Shown here: positions 35,459 through 44,444 of the stretch, in pieces
Layout: each line of letters opens with the position of its first letter
How positions within the stretch are numbered: position 1 is the stretch's first letter
Origin: Actinomadura violacea
GTDB lineage: Bacteria > Actinomycetota > Actinomycetes > Streptosporangiales > Streptosporangiaceae
Length of the DNA stretch: 64,000 nt
NCBI RefSeq assembly: GCF_017573465.1
Contig: NZ_JAGEPF010000028.1
Span: 88,760-152,759, forward strand
Direction of reading: 5' to 3'
The notes under the pieces: model-generated
Databases searched by the model: none
What the model saw: the letters and a program-made list of their open reading frames with translations, nothing else
Told to the model about the DNA's origin: nothing
Translations under genes and position numbers: made by a program

Positions 35459-36013
35459 GTGCATGTTGACGAGTTTTGGGGATTGGTGGAAGCCGCCCGG
35501 CGAGACGAAGGTCCGTTCTCCGAAGCGCTGACGGCTCAGTTGGCCGCGTTGCCCGCCGAGCGGATCCTTGAGTTTCAGGAGCGCTTCAGCGCAGTGGACA
35601 CTCGTGTGTACCGATGGGATGTCTGGGCGGCGGCGTATCTGATCGGTGGTGGCTGTTCCGACGACTGCTTTACCGACTTTCGGGCGGGTTTGGTCGCATT
35701 AGGACGTGAGTGGTTCGAGCGGGTGGTGCAGTCACCAGACGATCTGGCTGATCATCCTTTGGTGATCGAGGCTGCCGCCAAACAGAACGACTATGTGATC
35801 TTCTATGAAGAGGTCGGCTACGCCGCCGGTCAAGCGTTCGACCGGGTCACGGGCACCGACACCTGCGAGTTCTACGAGGCGTTGGAGCGGCGCCAGACCG
35901 ACCGAGAGCCGGCCGTCGACCTGGGGGAGGGCTTCGACTTCGACGACGAAGAGCAGATGCGACAGCGATTGCCGCGACTGACAGCCTTGCTGATGCCTCA
36001 GGAATCTTCATGA
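35459..36013 (+). CDS. DUF4240-domain protein
   Basis: A 184-residue protein with the DUF4240 pattern: VDEFWGLVEAARR at the start, then WDVWAAAYLIGGGCSDDCF, FRAGLVALGREWFE and PDDLADHP. Function unknown; such proteins often occur in polymorphic-toxin and immunity neighbourhoods. GTG start 35459. Its G+C is lower than that of the flanking housekeeping-like genes. Its 3' end overlaps the end of a broken reductase gene on the other strand. Confidence 0.75.
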   Translation: MHVDEFWGLVEAARRDEGPFSEALTAQLAALPAERILEFQERFSAVDTRVYRWDVWAAAYLIGGGCSDDCFTDFRAGLVALGREWFERVVQSPDDLADHPLVIEAAAKQNDYVIFYEEVGYAAGQAFDRVTGTDTCEFYEALERRQTDREPAVDLGEGFDFDDEEQMRQRLPRLTALLMPQESS

Positions 36014-36251
36014 GATGTTCCCGACGCGAAGGCTGCCAAGCAGCTGGTTCGCCAGCCGAACAGGAACGCGTCGCCACGCTGGTAGACCCGGCTGAGAAAC
36101 GCCTCGGCCTCGCCGTTGAACAGCGGCATGGCCCATCCGCCGCGCTCAAATCCGCCACTGCGGTCCTCGTCCGCCGCGCCGAGTCCCTGCTCACGCCGTC
36201 GACGGTGACCCACGTGGTGGTCGTCAGCTTCACGACCTCCCCTTCTCGCAT
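35998..36251 (-). pseudogene. truncated, frameshifted RibD/dihydrofolate reductase-family protein
   Basis: The frame beginning at ATG 36251 reads VVKLTTTTWVTVDGV, then a frame change near 36183-36190 leads to QGLGAADEDRSGGFERGGW, AMPLF and VYQRGDAFLFG, the N-terminal half of RibD_C-type reductases. The sequence then degenerates and stops at 35998, so the C-terminal half is lost. A dead paralogue of the kind of gene found intact at 47425-47973. Confidence 0.7.
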
Positions 36252-36768
36252 GGTGCCGTTCCTTCCACACCTGTCGACTGTGCCGGCGTCGACTGGAAAC
36301 TTGCTGATGGGCTGCTACACCAAGGACTGAGCCGCAAGTCATGGTCCGGCTGTCGCCGGGGAGGGCGTGGATGCGGTCGCCCAGGCGCGGCACTGGGGCT
36401 TCCTCGCCGGCCCGGCGTAGGCCACCGCCGACTCCGGATCCCTTACACGTCAGGGTGGCGCCCGGCATCGACTTGATCAGCGCCAGCACCGGCACGCTCT
36501 CAAGGCAGCGCTCTGGGGCAGCCGGTACAGCGACGCTTCCGACCTGTACGTGCCTTGGCCTCCGCCGCCGACCTCGAAGGTTCCAGGCACGTGGCCTGTG
36601 GCAGCCCTGATCAGGGGAGGCCGTCGGTCCCTCAAACGGTGTGCCAACTCCAGGTGATGTCCGGGTATGGGGAGGAAGCATTCGGTGTAGGCGTGCAACG
36701 TTGTCACGCGAGCGGGCAGGTACCCGGGGCGGGGACGGCGGGATCGGTGGACGGCTGGAGGACCGAGG
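36252..36768. other. intergenic stretch upstream of the phosphatase gene
   Basis: About 520 bases with no supported gene. The end holds the ribosome site (GGCTGGAGGACCGAGG) of the next gene. Confidence 0.4.
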
Positions 36769-38805
36769 ATGGGCGGTGCGGGCGGACGCGGCATGGGCTG
36801 GCTGGCGCTGGAGGCCTTCGATCCGGCGCCCGTCGCGGTCGCGTTGACGATCGGGCCCGACCACCGTCTGGTGTACACCAACCTCGCGTTTCGGGCGTTC
36901 GTTGGGGACCGTCCACTCGGTGAGCCGATCGGACGGGCGTTCACTGTCACGACCAAGCAGGACTATGGCGAGCTGTTCGATCGTGTGCTGGCCACCGGTG
37001 AACCGGTCAGCCTGGTCGAGGCGCCGGTGAAGCCGGCCGCGGCGGATGCCGGCGATGCGGAGCGGTACTTCTCCTTCACTCTCTCCCCGTTCACCCACGA
37101 GCGGCCCGGGGTTCTGGTGGTCGCCGTCGACGTCACCGAGCACGCCGCGGCGGTTCGGCGGGCGGACCTGGCGACCGAGGAGCAGCGGCGGGCGCGGCGC
37201 CGGTTCGAGAGCCTGGTGTGGATCAACGCGCAGGTCGTGTGGGTGAGCGATGCCGCCGGGCAGGTGATCGAATCGAGCGGAGGCTGGGAGCGGATCACCG
37301 GGCAGAGCCGGGAGGAGTTCCTCGGCGACGGCTGGACGCTGGCGCTGCACCCCGACGACCGCGAGCCCACGCTGCGGTCGTGGAACCGGACGCGCCGGCA
37401 GGGCCGCCCTTGGCGCTACGTCTACCGGGTCCGCACCCGCGACGGCGAGTACCGGCACTTCGACGTGCGGGCCGCGCCCGTGGTCGAGGACGGTGTCGTG
37501 GTCGAATGGATCGGCACCTGCTTCGATATCGAGCTGGAGTGGCGGGAGCGGCAGCGCCGCGAGCTGCTAGATCGTGCCGCTGCGGCCGCCGCGGAGCAGA
37601 CCGCGCTGACCGAGATGTTCGGCGCGCTCGCCGAGGTGCTGGTTCCCGGGCTTGCCGACGGATGCGGCGTGCACCTGCTCCCTGACCTCGGCGACCGACC
37701 CGCAGGCGCCCCGATCATCGCGCGGAGAGTCGCCACCGCCGCCGGCAACGGGCTGCTGCGGCAGCCGACCGGCGGCGAAGAGCGGTTCGCGCCCAGTAGC
37801 GGGTTCGCCCGCGCCCTGGAGCGCCGCCGCCCGCTGCAGCGCACCTTCCCGCCGGGCCGGCCGCCGGCCGATCTGCTGCCCAAGAGCAGCACCGACTGGC
37901 TGACCGCCGCCGGTGCCACCAGCGTCGTGCTGATGCCGGTCGTCGTCGACGGCGCCGTGGCCGCGGCGGTCACCGCCGCCCGGCGCGGCGACCGCGGACC
38001 GATGAGCCGCGACGACGTCGCCCTCATGCGGCAGATCTTCGAGCACACCCACGACGCGCTCAGCGGCGCCGTCCGGTTCCACCGCACCCAGCAGGTCGCC
38101 CTGGCCCTGCAGCACGGCCTGCTCGCCGAACCCCCCGAGCTCGACGACCTGCAGATCGTCGCGCGATACATGGCCAGTCCCGCGGCGGCCGAGGTGGGAG
38201 GCGACTGGTACGACTCGTTCGTGCTTCCCGACGGCGCGACCGTGGTGGCCATCGGCGACGTCGCCGGCCACGATCTGGCCGCCGCCGTCGAGATGAGCCA
38301 GCTCCGCAACATGCTGCGCGTGCTGACGGCCGACCGGCTCGCTCCACCCGGAGAGATCCTGCGCCGCCTGAACAACGCGATGGAGACGGTGGCGCCCGAG
38401 GCGACGGCGACCTGCATTCTGGCCCGCATCGAAGGACCCGATCGTGGCCGGTGGCAGGTCAACTACGCCGTGGCCGGACACCCGCCACCGCTCCTGGTCA
38501 CCCCCGGAGGTGACGGCCGTTTCCTCCAGGAAGCCACCAACCCCCTGCTGGGCTTCCCCTTCGACCAGCACTACAAAAGCTCGACCGAACCGCTGCCGCC
38601 CGGCTCCACCCTGCTGCTCTACACCGATGGCCTCGTCGAACATCCCGGTGAGCACCTGGACAACGGCCTGGACCGGCTTCGGCGCCACACCTCCACCCTC
38701 GCGCACCGGTCCCTGGAGCATCTGTGCGACGGCCTCCTGGATGATCTGCCCACCACCGGCACCGACGACATCGCCATGATCGCCGTCCGAACTCCCGCCA
38801 GCTGA
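36769..38805 (+). CDS. PAS-PAS-GAF-SpoIIE (PP2C) serine phosphatase
   Basis: A 678-residue signalling phosphatase, cytoplasmic (no membrane segment). A degenerate PAS at about residues 10-115, a PAS/PAC at about 140-255 (RYVYRVRTRDGEYRHFDVRA), a GAF-like domain at about 280-430, and a SpoIIE-type PP2C at about 450-675. All metal-binding acidic motifs are present: GGDWYD, IGDVAGHD, LLYTDGLVE, TDDIAMIA. Such proteins dephosphorylate anti-sigma-factor antagonists in general stress control. No anti-sigma or antagonist gene is adjacent. ATG 36769 has a GGAGG upstream. Confidence 0.92.
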   Translation: MGGAGGRGMGWLALEAFDPAPVAVALTIGPDHRLVYTNLAFRAFVGDRPLGEPIGRAFTVTTKQDYGELFDRVLATGEPVSLVEAPVKPAAADAGDAERYFSFTLSPFTHERPGVLVVAVDVTEHAAAVRRADLATEEQRRARRRFESLVWINAQVVWVSDAAGQVIESSGGWERITGQSREEFLGDGWTLALHPDDREPTLRSWNRTRRQGRPWRYVYRVRTRDGEYRHFDVRAAPVVEDGVVVEWIGTCFDIELEWRERQRRELLDRAAAAAAEQTALTEMFGALAEVLVPGLADGCGVHLLPDLGDRPAGAPIIARRVATAAGNGLLRQPTGGEERFAPSSGFARALERRRPLQRTFPPGRPPADLLPKSSTDWLTAAGATSVVLMPVVVDGAVAAAVTAARRGDRGPMSRDDVALMRQIFEHTHDALSGAVRFHRTQQVALALQHGLLAEPPELDDLQIVARYMASPAAAEVGGDWYDSFVLPDGATVVAIGDVAGHDLAAAVEMSQLRNMLRVLTADRLAPPGEILRRLNNAMETVAPEATATCILARIEGPDRGRWQVNYAVAGHPPPLLVTPGGDGRFLQEATNPLLGFPFDQHYKSSTEPLPPGSTLLLYTDGLVEHPGEHLDNGLDRLRRHTSTLAHRSLEHLCDGLLDDLPTTGTDDIAMIAVRTPAS

Positions 38806-39259
38806 CCACCCGTCCAGCCCACGGCAGACCGACACCGCCATCTCGCGGCCCCTCCAGGTGTCGTCGAGACGCGATCCTGGCATGGAGGCGGGGTTGGCCC
38901 CTTGGCTGGTCCGGGCGTTTGCGGGCAGGCTCTCGCTCAACGGCGGAAGGTTCGCCCATGCATCGAGCATGCGGGGGGGCGAACTTCTTCGGCGCGGATG
39001 GCCAGCACCCGAGCCCGGTCGTCCGGCGAGAACGGGACACCGGGGGAGACGGTCGGCGGCGGCTCGTAGGCCGCTCGGCCCGGGAACTGTGCGGGATGGC
39101 GCCATGTGCCTTGGTCTGGCAGCAGTTCTGGCGTCGAGCCGTAGCGGCGGCCATGGGGACGGTTCAGCACCGCAGACGCTCGGCGAGGCGTTACTCGGCC
39201 GCGGTGCCGGGGGGAGTGATGGACCGTCGCAGTGGCGGTCCATCACTCCTGCTGTGCTG
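38806..39259. other. intergenic stretch, possibly degraded coding DNA
   Basis: About 450 bases. A minus-strand frame (SPDDRARVLAIRAEEV region, about 38937-39110) vaguely resembles a transposase N-terminus but cannot be assigned. No other gene. Confidence 0.35.
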
Positions 39260-40999
39260 TCAGTAGCTCAGGCCGTGGCCGAAGCCGTACAGCGGAGCGT
39301 CGGTGTCATGGGGGACGTCGGGTCGGCTGGCTTCCACCGCCGCCATGGAGGACGGAAGGTCGAAGGGCAGCCTGCCGGACGGGTTGCGCTCTCCGGAGAG
39401 GACGTCGGCGATCGCCGCCGCGGAGGCGCCGTATTCGGCGAGGACGGCCGAGGCCGCCGCGTCGATCTCGGGCAAGACGGCGGGACGGTCGAGGTGGATG
39501 ACGATCACGGTCGGGGTCTGTGCGGCGATCGCGGTGATCCGGTCGATCTCGTCCTGCGGGAAGGCCAGGTCGCCGGCGTGGAAGAACGACTCGATGAAGT
39601 CGCCGTTGCGCTGCTCGAACGGGGCGCTGAGGTGCAGGACCGCCACATCGGCGTCGGCGGGGGAGTCGGCGGCGGCGAAGCCGTCGAGTGCGATGCCCTC
39701 GGTATAGATGCGCGTGCCGGCCTTCAGCGGGAGGACCCCGTCGTTCTTCAGCAAGGTCAGCGACCGGCGCTGGGCCTCCATGCCGGTCTCGCGGAAGTCC
39801 GCCCGTCCGACGGTGGCGACGGCGGCGTCGGGGTCGAGCGGGGCGGCGTCGAAAAGCCCCAGGCGGAACTTCTCGCGAAGCAGCCGCCGGACGGAGGCGT
39901 CGACCCGCTGCTCGGAAACGGCTCCGTCCTTGACCAGTTCGACGATCAGCTCGGGGCAGGACTCCCCGCCGAACTGGTCGACGCCCGCGTCGAGTGCCTT
40001 GAGCGCCCGTTCGCGGGGTGACAGGTCCTCGACGCCCCAGGCCCGGGCGGCCATCGTGGCGCCGCCCAGTTCCGTGTCGTTGAGCAGGCCCCAGTCGGTG
40101 CAGACGATGCCGTCGAAGCCGAACCGCTCACGCAGGAGCGAAGTGATGACGCCCCGGTTGAACCCGAACGCGACCTCCTCGTACTCGGTGCCGATCGGCA
40201 TGCCGTAGTAGGGCATGATCTGGGACGTCCCGGCGGCGAAGGCGCCCTCGAACGGGATCAGGTGGTAGTCGAACCTGCCGCCCGGGTACACCTGCTCGCG
40301 GCCGTAGGGGAAGTGCGGGTCCTCGCCGTCCTTCTGCGGGCCGCCGCCGGGGAAGTGCTTGGTCATCGCCGCGACGCTGTGCGAGCCCAGCTCGTCACCT
40401 TGCAGGCCCCGCACGTACGCCTCGACCATGTCCCGGGCGAGTTCGGCGGACTCGCCGAAGGTCCCCACGGCGCGTCCCCAGCGGGGCTCGGTCGCCAGAT
40501 CGGCCATCGGGTGCAGCGCGACGCGGATGCCGACCGCCAGGTACTCCTGCCGGACGATGTCGGCGAAGGCGCGGACGAGTTCGGTGTCGCGGGTCGCGGC
40601 CATGCCGAGGAACTCCGGCCACTGCGAGAACGGGCCCGACAGCAGGGCGGTGGCCGGGTTGTCGGTGAAGCTGTGCCGCGGGTCGGAGGAGATGGTCACG
40701 GGAATGCCCAGCCGGTTGCGCGCGGCCAGTTCCTGCAGCTTGTTGTACCAGCGCGCCATCGCCGCGGGCGGGGCGGCGTGCAGGATGTTGAAGTGGGTCA
40801 TCAGCTTGCCGGAGACCAGGTCTTCGGTGCTCGCGGCACCGAACCCGAACGGGCTCTCGCCGCCTTCGAACAGCTCGCCGTCCTCGCCGAGCAGGAGGAT
40901 GGTGTGGAACATCTGGCCCGCCTTTTCCTCCAGGGTCATGCGGGACAGCAGATCCTCCACGCGGGCATCGACGGACGCGTTCAGATCACGGTAGATCAT
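39260..40999 (-). CDS. glycoside hydrolase family 3 (beta-glucosidase-like)
   Basis: A 579-residue cytoplasmic enzyme without signal peptide. The N-terminal (alpha/beta)8 domain has RMTLEEKAGQM, KHFPGGG and the nucleophile Asp in FDGIVCTDWG. The C-terminal alpha/beta sandwich starts near residue 400 (RRSLTLLKNDGVLPL) and ends GFGHGLSY. Hydrolyses beta-linked oligosaccharides to monosaccharides. It lies 21 bases after the MFS gene, so sugar uptake and intracellular cleavage are coupled. LacI control is expected from the divergent regulator. Exact glycan unknown. Confidence 0.92.
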   Translation of the reverse strand: MIYRDLNASVDARVEDLLSRMTLEEKAGQMFHTILLLGEDGELFEGGESPFGFGAASTEDLVSGKLMTHFNILHAAPPAAMARWYNKLQELAARNRLGIPVTISSDPRHSFTDNPATALLSGPFSQWPEFLGMAATRDTELVRAFADIVRQEYLAVGIRVALHPMADLATEPRWGRAVGTFGESAELARDMVEAYVRGLQGDELGSHSVAAMTKHFPGGGPQKDGEDPHFPYGREQVYPGGRFDYHLIPFEGAFAAGTSQIMPYYGMPIGTEYEEVAFGFNRGVITSLLRERFGFDGIVCTDWGLLNDTELGGATMAARAWGVEDLSPRERALKALDAGVDQFGGESCPELIVELVKDGAVSEQRVDASVRRLLREKFRLGLFDAAPLDPDAAVATVGRADFRETGMEAQRRSLTLLKNDGVLPLKAGTRIYTEGIALDGFAAADSPADADVAVLHLSAPFEQRNGDFIESFFHAGDLAFPQDEIDRITAIAAQTPTVIVIHLDRPAVLPEIDAAASAVLAEYGASAAAIADVLSGERNPSGRLPFDLPSSMAAVEASRPDVPHDTDAPLYGFGHGLSY

Positions 41000-41020
41000 G
41001 AGGCTTCTTCTCCTAGGTGC

Positions 41021-42260
41021 TCAACGAACAGAGCGGATGGGCTTGATGGCGAGGGCACCGAGGACGGCCAGGACGATGCCGGTGGCGAACAGAGACCGGT
41101 AGCCGCCGAGTGCCGAGATGATGAGGCTGGCGACGAACGGGGCGGCGACCTGCGGGCCGGCCGCCGCGATGTTCAGGACGCCGAGGTCGCGGCCCGCGTC
41201 GTCCATGCTCGGCAGGATGCGGGTCATGAGCGCCTGGTCGACCGCCATGTAGGAGCCGAAGGCGATGCCGCACAGCGCGTTCCCGGCGAGCAGGCCGCCG
41301 AAGGTCGGCGAGACGAGCATGGCGGCGAAGCCCGGAACGAAGATCAGTGACGAGGCGATGACGAACGGCTTGAGCCGCCCGGAGCGGTCGGCGAGGACGC
41401 CCGATATCGGCATCACGATGATCGTGGAGATGCCGAGGACCGCGGTGACGGCGGCGAGCTTGGCCTCGGCGTCGTGATCGCTGAGTCCGACGTAGTCCTC
41501 CAGCATGTACAGGGTGTAGCCGCTGATCATGGAGTAGGCCAGGAACAACGCGGCGCGCCCGGCGAACCCCCACCAGAAGTCGCGGCGCTGCTGCGGGTCG
41601 ACGGGGGGCTTCTCAACGGAGGTGTCCTTGCCCGGCTTGGCGGCCGCGGGGAGGTCCTTCGTGGTGAAGGCGAAGATCAGTGAACTGAGCAGGACGGCTC
41701 CGGCCAGCAGCGTGTAACCGCCGGTGGTGCCGCCGCCGAGCCGGGCCAGGACGGGCCCGACGACGATGCCGACCATGGTCGCCAGCCCCACCCCGGCGGA
41801 GGCGGTGCCGCGGCGCTCCTCGGGGATGCGTTCGGCCAGTGCCGCCGCGAGACCCGCCTGTGCGCTGTTGCCCGCGGCCTGTACCAGCGACCACGAGGAG
41901 CGGGATGGTCGTCGTCCGGCCGACGACGAGGATGAGCAGCGCGGAGGCGACACCGCCGCCCAGTACCCAGGTGTTGCGGCGGCCGAGCGGGAACCGGGTG
42001 CGGTCCGACAGCACGCCGGCGAGCGGCTGCCCCACGGCGGCGGCGACCGCGGCCACCCCGGTGACGATGCCGAGGGCCGACACCTTGTGGTCCTCGCCCA
42101 CGATGTCGGCCACCTGCCGCGGCAGGAGCAGGGACAGCGAGCCGAAGAACATCGAGTACAGGCCCAGGTTCGCCAGCGCCAGTGAGAGATACACCCACGT
42201 GCCCGGTCTGCCTCGGGTCGGGACGCCTGCCGGTACCGGGTCACTGCTGAGGGCGGTCAT
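41021..42260 (-). pseudogene. MFS sugar transporter, interrupted by a one-base frameshift
   Basis: Two overlapping frames give one 12-helix major-facilitator protein of about 412 residues. The first starts at ATG 42260 (MTALSSDPVPAGVP) and runs through LLPRQVADIVGE and GVLSDRTRF. After TIPLLV, at about 41890-41900, the frame moves by one base into LVQAAGNSAQAGLAAALAE and continues to SVR at the end. Homology is uninterrupted if one base is dropped. Probably imports the glycoside cut by the GH3 enzyme next to it (glycoside-pentoside-hexuronide-like or MFS). Either inactivated in this strain or a sequence error. Confidence 0.85.
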
Positions 42261-42318
42261 ACGACCCTCCGGTCTTCTTTCAGGGGAAGTGCGCAGGTCG
42301 ACATAGGCTGCTACCTGG

Positions 42319-42334
42319 ACTTATGCGCATAAGT
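42319..42334. promoter_or_regulatory. LacI-type operator O1
   Basis: Perfect 16-bp palindrome ACTTATGCGCATAAGT with the central CG step typical of LacI-family sites, in the divergent MFS/lacI promoter region. Confidence 0.75.
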
Positions 42335-42340
42335 GGAATC

Positions 42341-42356
42341 ACTTAGGCGCTTAAGT
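42341..42356. promoter_or_regulatory. LacI-type operator O2
   Basis: ACTTAGGCGCTTAAGT, a palindrome with one mismatch and the same CG centre. Its centre is 22 bases from that of O1, about two helical turns, so both sites face the same side of the DNA. Confidence 0.7.
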
Positions 42357-42399
42357 TACGTTCTGGGATGTGGGGTAGTCAACACCGGAGGTGGAGAAC

Positions 42400-43374
42400 A
42401 TGAGCGGGAGGGCGCGGCGGGTCACCGCGGCCGACGTGGCCCGCGAGGCGGGGGTGTCCGCCGCCACGGTCAGCTACGTCGTCAACGACAAGCCCGGCCA
42501 GACGATCCCGCCCGAGACCCGTGAACGGGTTCTCGCCGCTGCCACCCGCTTGGGCTACGCCCCCTACGCTCCAGCGCGCACGCTCGCGTTGGGGGCGAGC
42601 AACCTCGTGCTCTTCGCGCACCGCGCGCCCATCGTCCCGCCCACCTACGCCCGCTACCTCGAAGCCCTCGCCGACGGCCTCCACGAACACGGCCTCGACC
42701 TCGTCTGGCAGCTCGGCTACGACCCCACCGCCGGAGCCCGCCACCCCGCCGCCGAACTGGCCCCCGCGGTGGTCCTCCACCTCACCGAACCTGATCCCGA
42801 CGAAACCGCCTACCTCGGCCGGTTCGGCGCGCCCGTCATCGTCGCCCTGGCGTCGGCCCCGCTGCCGGATCGTCCTTCAGCCCTGCAGGTTCACCACCTG
42901 GCCGAGCGCGGCCACCGCGCGCTCGGCTACGCCTCCCACCCCGACCCCCGCCTGGCCGCCTTCGACCGCTCCCGTTACCAGACGGTCAGCGAGACCTGCG
43001 CCTCTCTAGGCCTTCCCGTGCCGCCCGCCCACACGGTCCCGCTCAGCCGCGACGCCGCCCGCCAGGCCGTCGAGGATCTCCTGGCGACGGGCGTCACAGG
43101 CATCTGCGCCTACAACGACGAGATCGCACTCGCCGTCCTCGCGGGTCTGTCGGACCTGGCCGTGGCCGTCCCCGCCCAAGCCGCCGTCGTCGGAATCGAC
43201 GACCACCCGTTGGCGGCCCTGTACACGCCCGCCCTCACCACGATCAGCCTGGACGACCCCGCCACCAGCGCGGCCGATCTCGTCCGCCGCATCGCCGCCG
43301 CCCGCACCGGCGCCCCTGTTCCGCCGCCCGCACCGGCCCCGCCGGCACGCCTCATCCCCCGAGCCTCGACCTGA
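42400..43374 (+). CDS. LacI-family repressor of the GH3/MFS operon
   Basis: A 324-residue regulator. HTH at about residues 8-30 (VTAADVAREAGVSAATVSYVVN) and hinge helix region TRERVLAAATRLGY, then a periplasmic-binding-protein-like effector domain. ATG 42400 has GGAGGTGGAG upstream. Divergent from the MFS/GH3 operon with two palindromes between, hence local repressor relieved by a sugar. The C-terminus is rich in Pro. Confidence 0.92.
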   Translation: MSGRARRVTAADVAREAGVSAATVSYVVNDKPGQTIPPETRERVLAAATRLGYAPYAPARTLALGASNLVLFAHRAPIVPPTYARYLEALADGLHEHGLDLVWQLGYDPTAGARHPAAELAPAVVLHLTEPDPDETAYLGRFGAPVIVALASAPLPDRPSALQVHHLAERGHRALGYASHPDPRLAAFDRSRYQTVSETCASLGLPVPPAHTVPLSRDAARQAVEDLLATGVTGICAYNDEIALAVLAGLSDLAVAVPAQAAVVGIDDHPLAALYTPALTTISLDDPATSAADLVRRIAAARTGAPVPPPAPAPPARLIPRAST

Positions 43375-43537
43375 CCCTGTTCGCCCCGAGCCCAGCACGG
43401 CGACCTCACATAGCGCGCGGACGCGACCCACCTGCAGTGCGGCGGCCGGTGCCGCGGAGCCGTCCGCCGTCCGACCCCATGCTCGACGCCACCTTCTCTC
43501 GCGCGGCATCGTCGCCGCCCTTCGCGCCGTCCTCGCC
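43375..43537. other. intergenic stretch after lacI-type gene
   Basis: No gene or clear terminator recognised. Confidence 0.3.
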
Positions 43538-44014
43538 GTGCCCGAGGAGCGGATCCGCTGCTGGGCCTGGGGAGAGAATGGCCCCATCACCGTCCACGGC
43601 CCGGGGCGCGGACCGGCACCGTCCCGGCTGAGACAACCGTGCCGCCGGCTCGGCTGGGTGCTGCAGACCGGTCCGGACGACACCGCTCTGAGCATGAGCT
43701 GTGCGGAGTCCGGCGCGCTCGTGCAGTTCATGAGCGACTCCCGCAGCGGCACCATCTTCTCCGAAACGCTCGCTCCTCGCCCAGGCTCGTGCTATCCGCG
43801 GGGACTGGGTGGGGCGCTCGAGCGTCGGATGACGGAGATCGACTGGAAGGCCGGGCGCACCGCGCTCGGCCGCGTCTTCCGGACGCTCTGCGAGCCCATC
43901 ATGTGGCAGGATCCCGGCCCGCGCGGCGCAGGCCGTCGGCGCTGCGGGTGCGCGTCGCCCGAGCACCTCCGGCTCACGGCCTTCCGCAACCGCCGGGGCG
44001 CGGACGTCGGCTAA
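43538..44014 (+). CDS. possible hypothetical protein, 158 residues
   Basis: Not recognised. Third-position bias is coding-like in this frame, especially residues about 35-125 (RLGWVLQTGPDDTALSMSC, GTIFSETLAP, TEIDWKAGRTALGRVF), but there is no ribosome site, the start is uncertain and both ends look degraded. It could be a gene fragment. Confidence 0.3.
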   Translation: MPEERIRCWAWGENGPITVHGPGRGPAPSRLRQPCRRLGWVLQTGPDDTALSMSCAESGALVQFMSDSRSGTIFSETLAPRPGSCYPRGLGGALERRMTEIDWKAGRTALGRVFRTLCEPIMWQDPGPRGAGRRRCGCASPEHLRLTAFRNRRGADVG

Positions 44015-44444
44015 GTCATCGATGAACTCGGCCTCTGAATGAGGGAATGACAGGGGCGCGACCGTGCGTGGCGCGCCCTCCGGTCGTTGCGCGTGACGCC
44101 CGCAAACGAATACGCGACAGCAGGCCGAACCAGCACCCGTCAAGCATGCGATGGGGCAGAGGTATTGAGCGTCTTCCGGGACAAGGCACGGCAAGCAAGC
44201 ATTCCGCGTTCGCCACGGTTCGACTGCGGACCAAGGTCACCGGAGGCGTCGGCTCCCGCACTGCCGCTCTGGCCATGCTCTTCAAGCTCGTCGAGTCCGC
44301 CCAGCAGCGGCGGCGGGCCGTGAACGCACCCCCCTCGTCCGGGCCGGAGCCCGCTTCGAATGCTGTCGGCTCGTTGAACGGCCGCAGACGACCGCGGCAT
44401 GAATAGGGTGGCGGTCCTGCCCCACAGTTCGCGATCATTCGATC
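44015..44444. other. intergenic stretch, no gene recognised
   Basis: About 430 bases. Nothing identifiable on either strand. Confidence 0.35.

Noticed and set aside
38937..39170. Transposase N-terminus on the minus strand
   Set aside because: Resemblance limited to a short D-x-x-R-V-x-A-I stretch; no family could be assigned.
38858..41350. Long plus-strand frames opposite the GH3 gene
   Set aside because: They are Arg/Gly/Asp-rich shadows of the minus-strand GH3 and have no domain or ribosome site.
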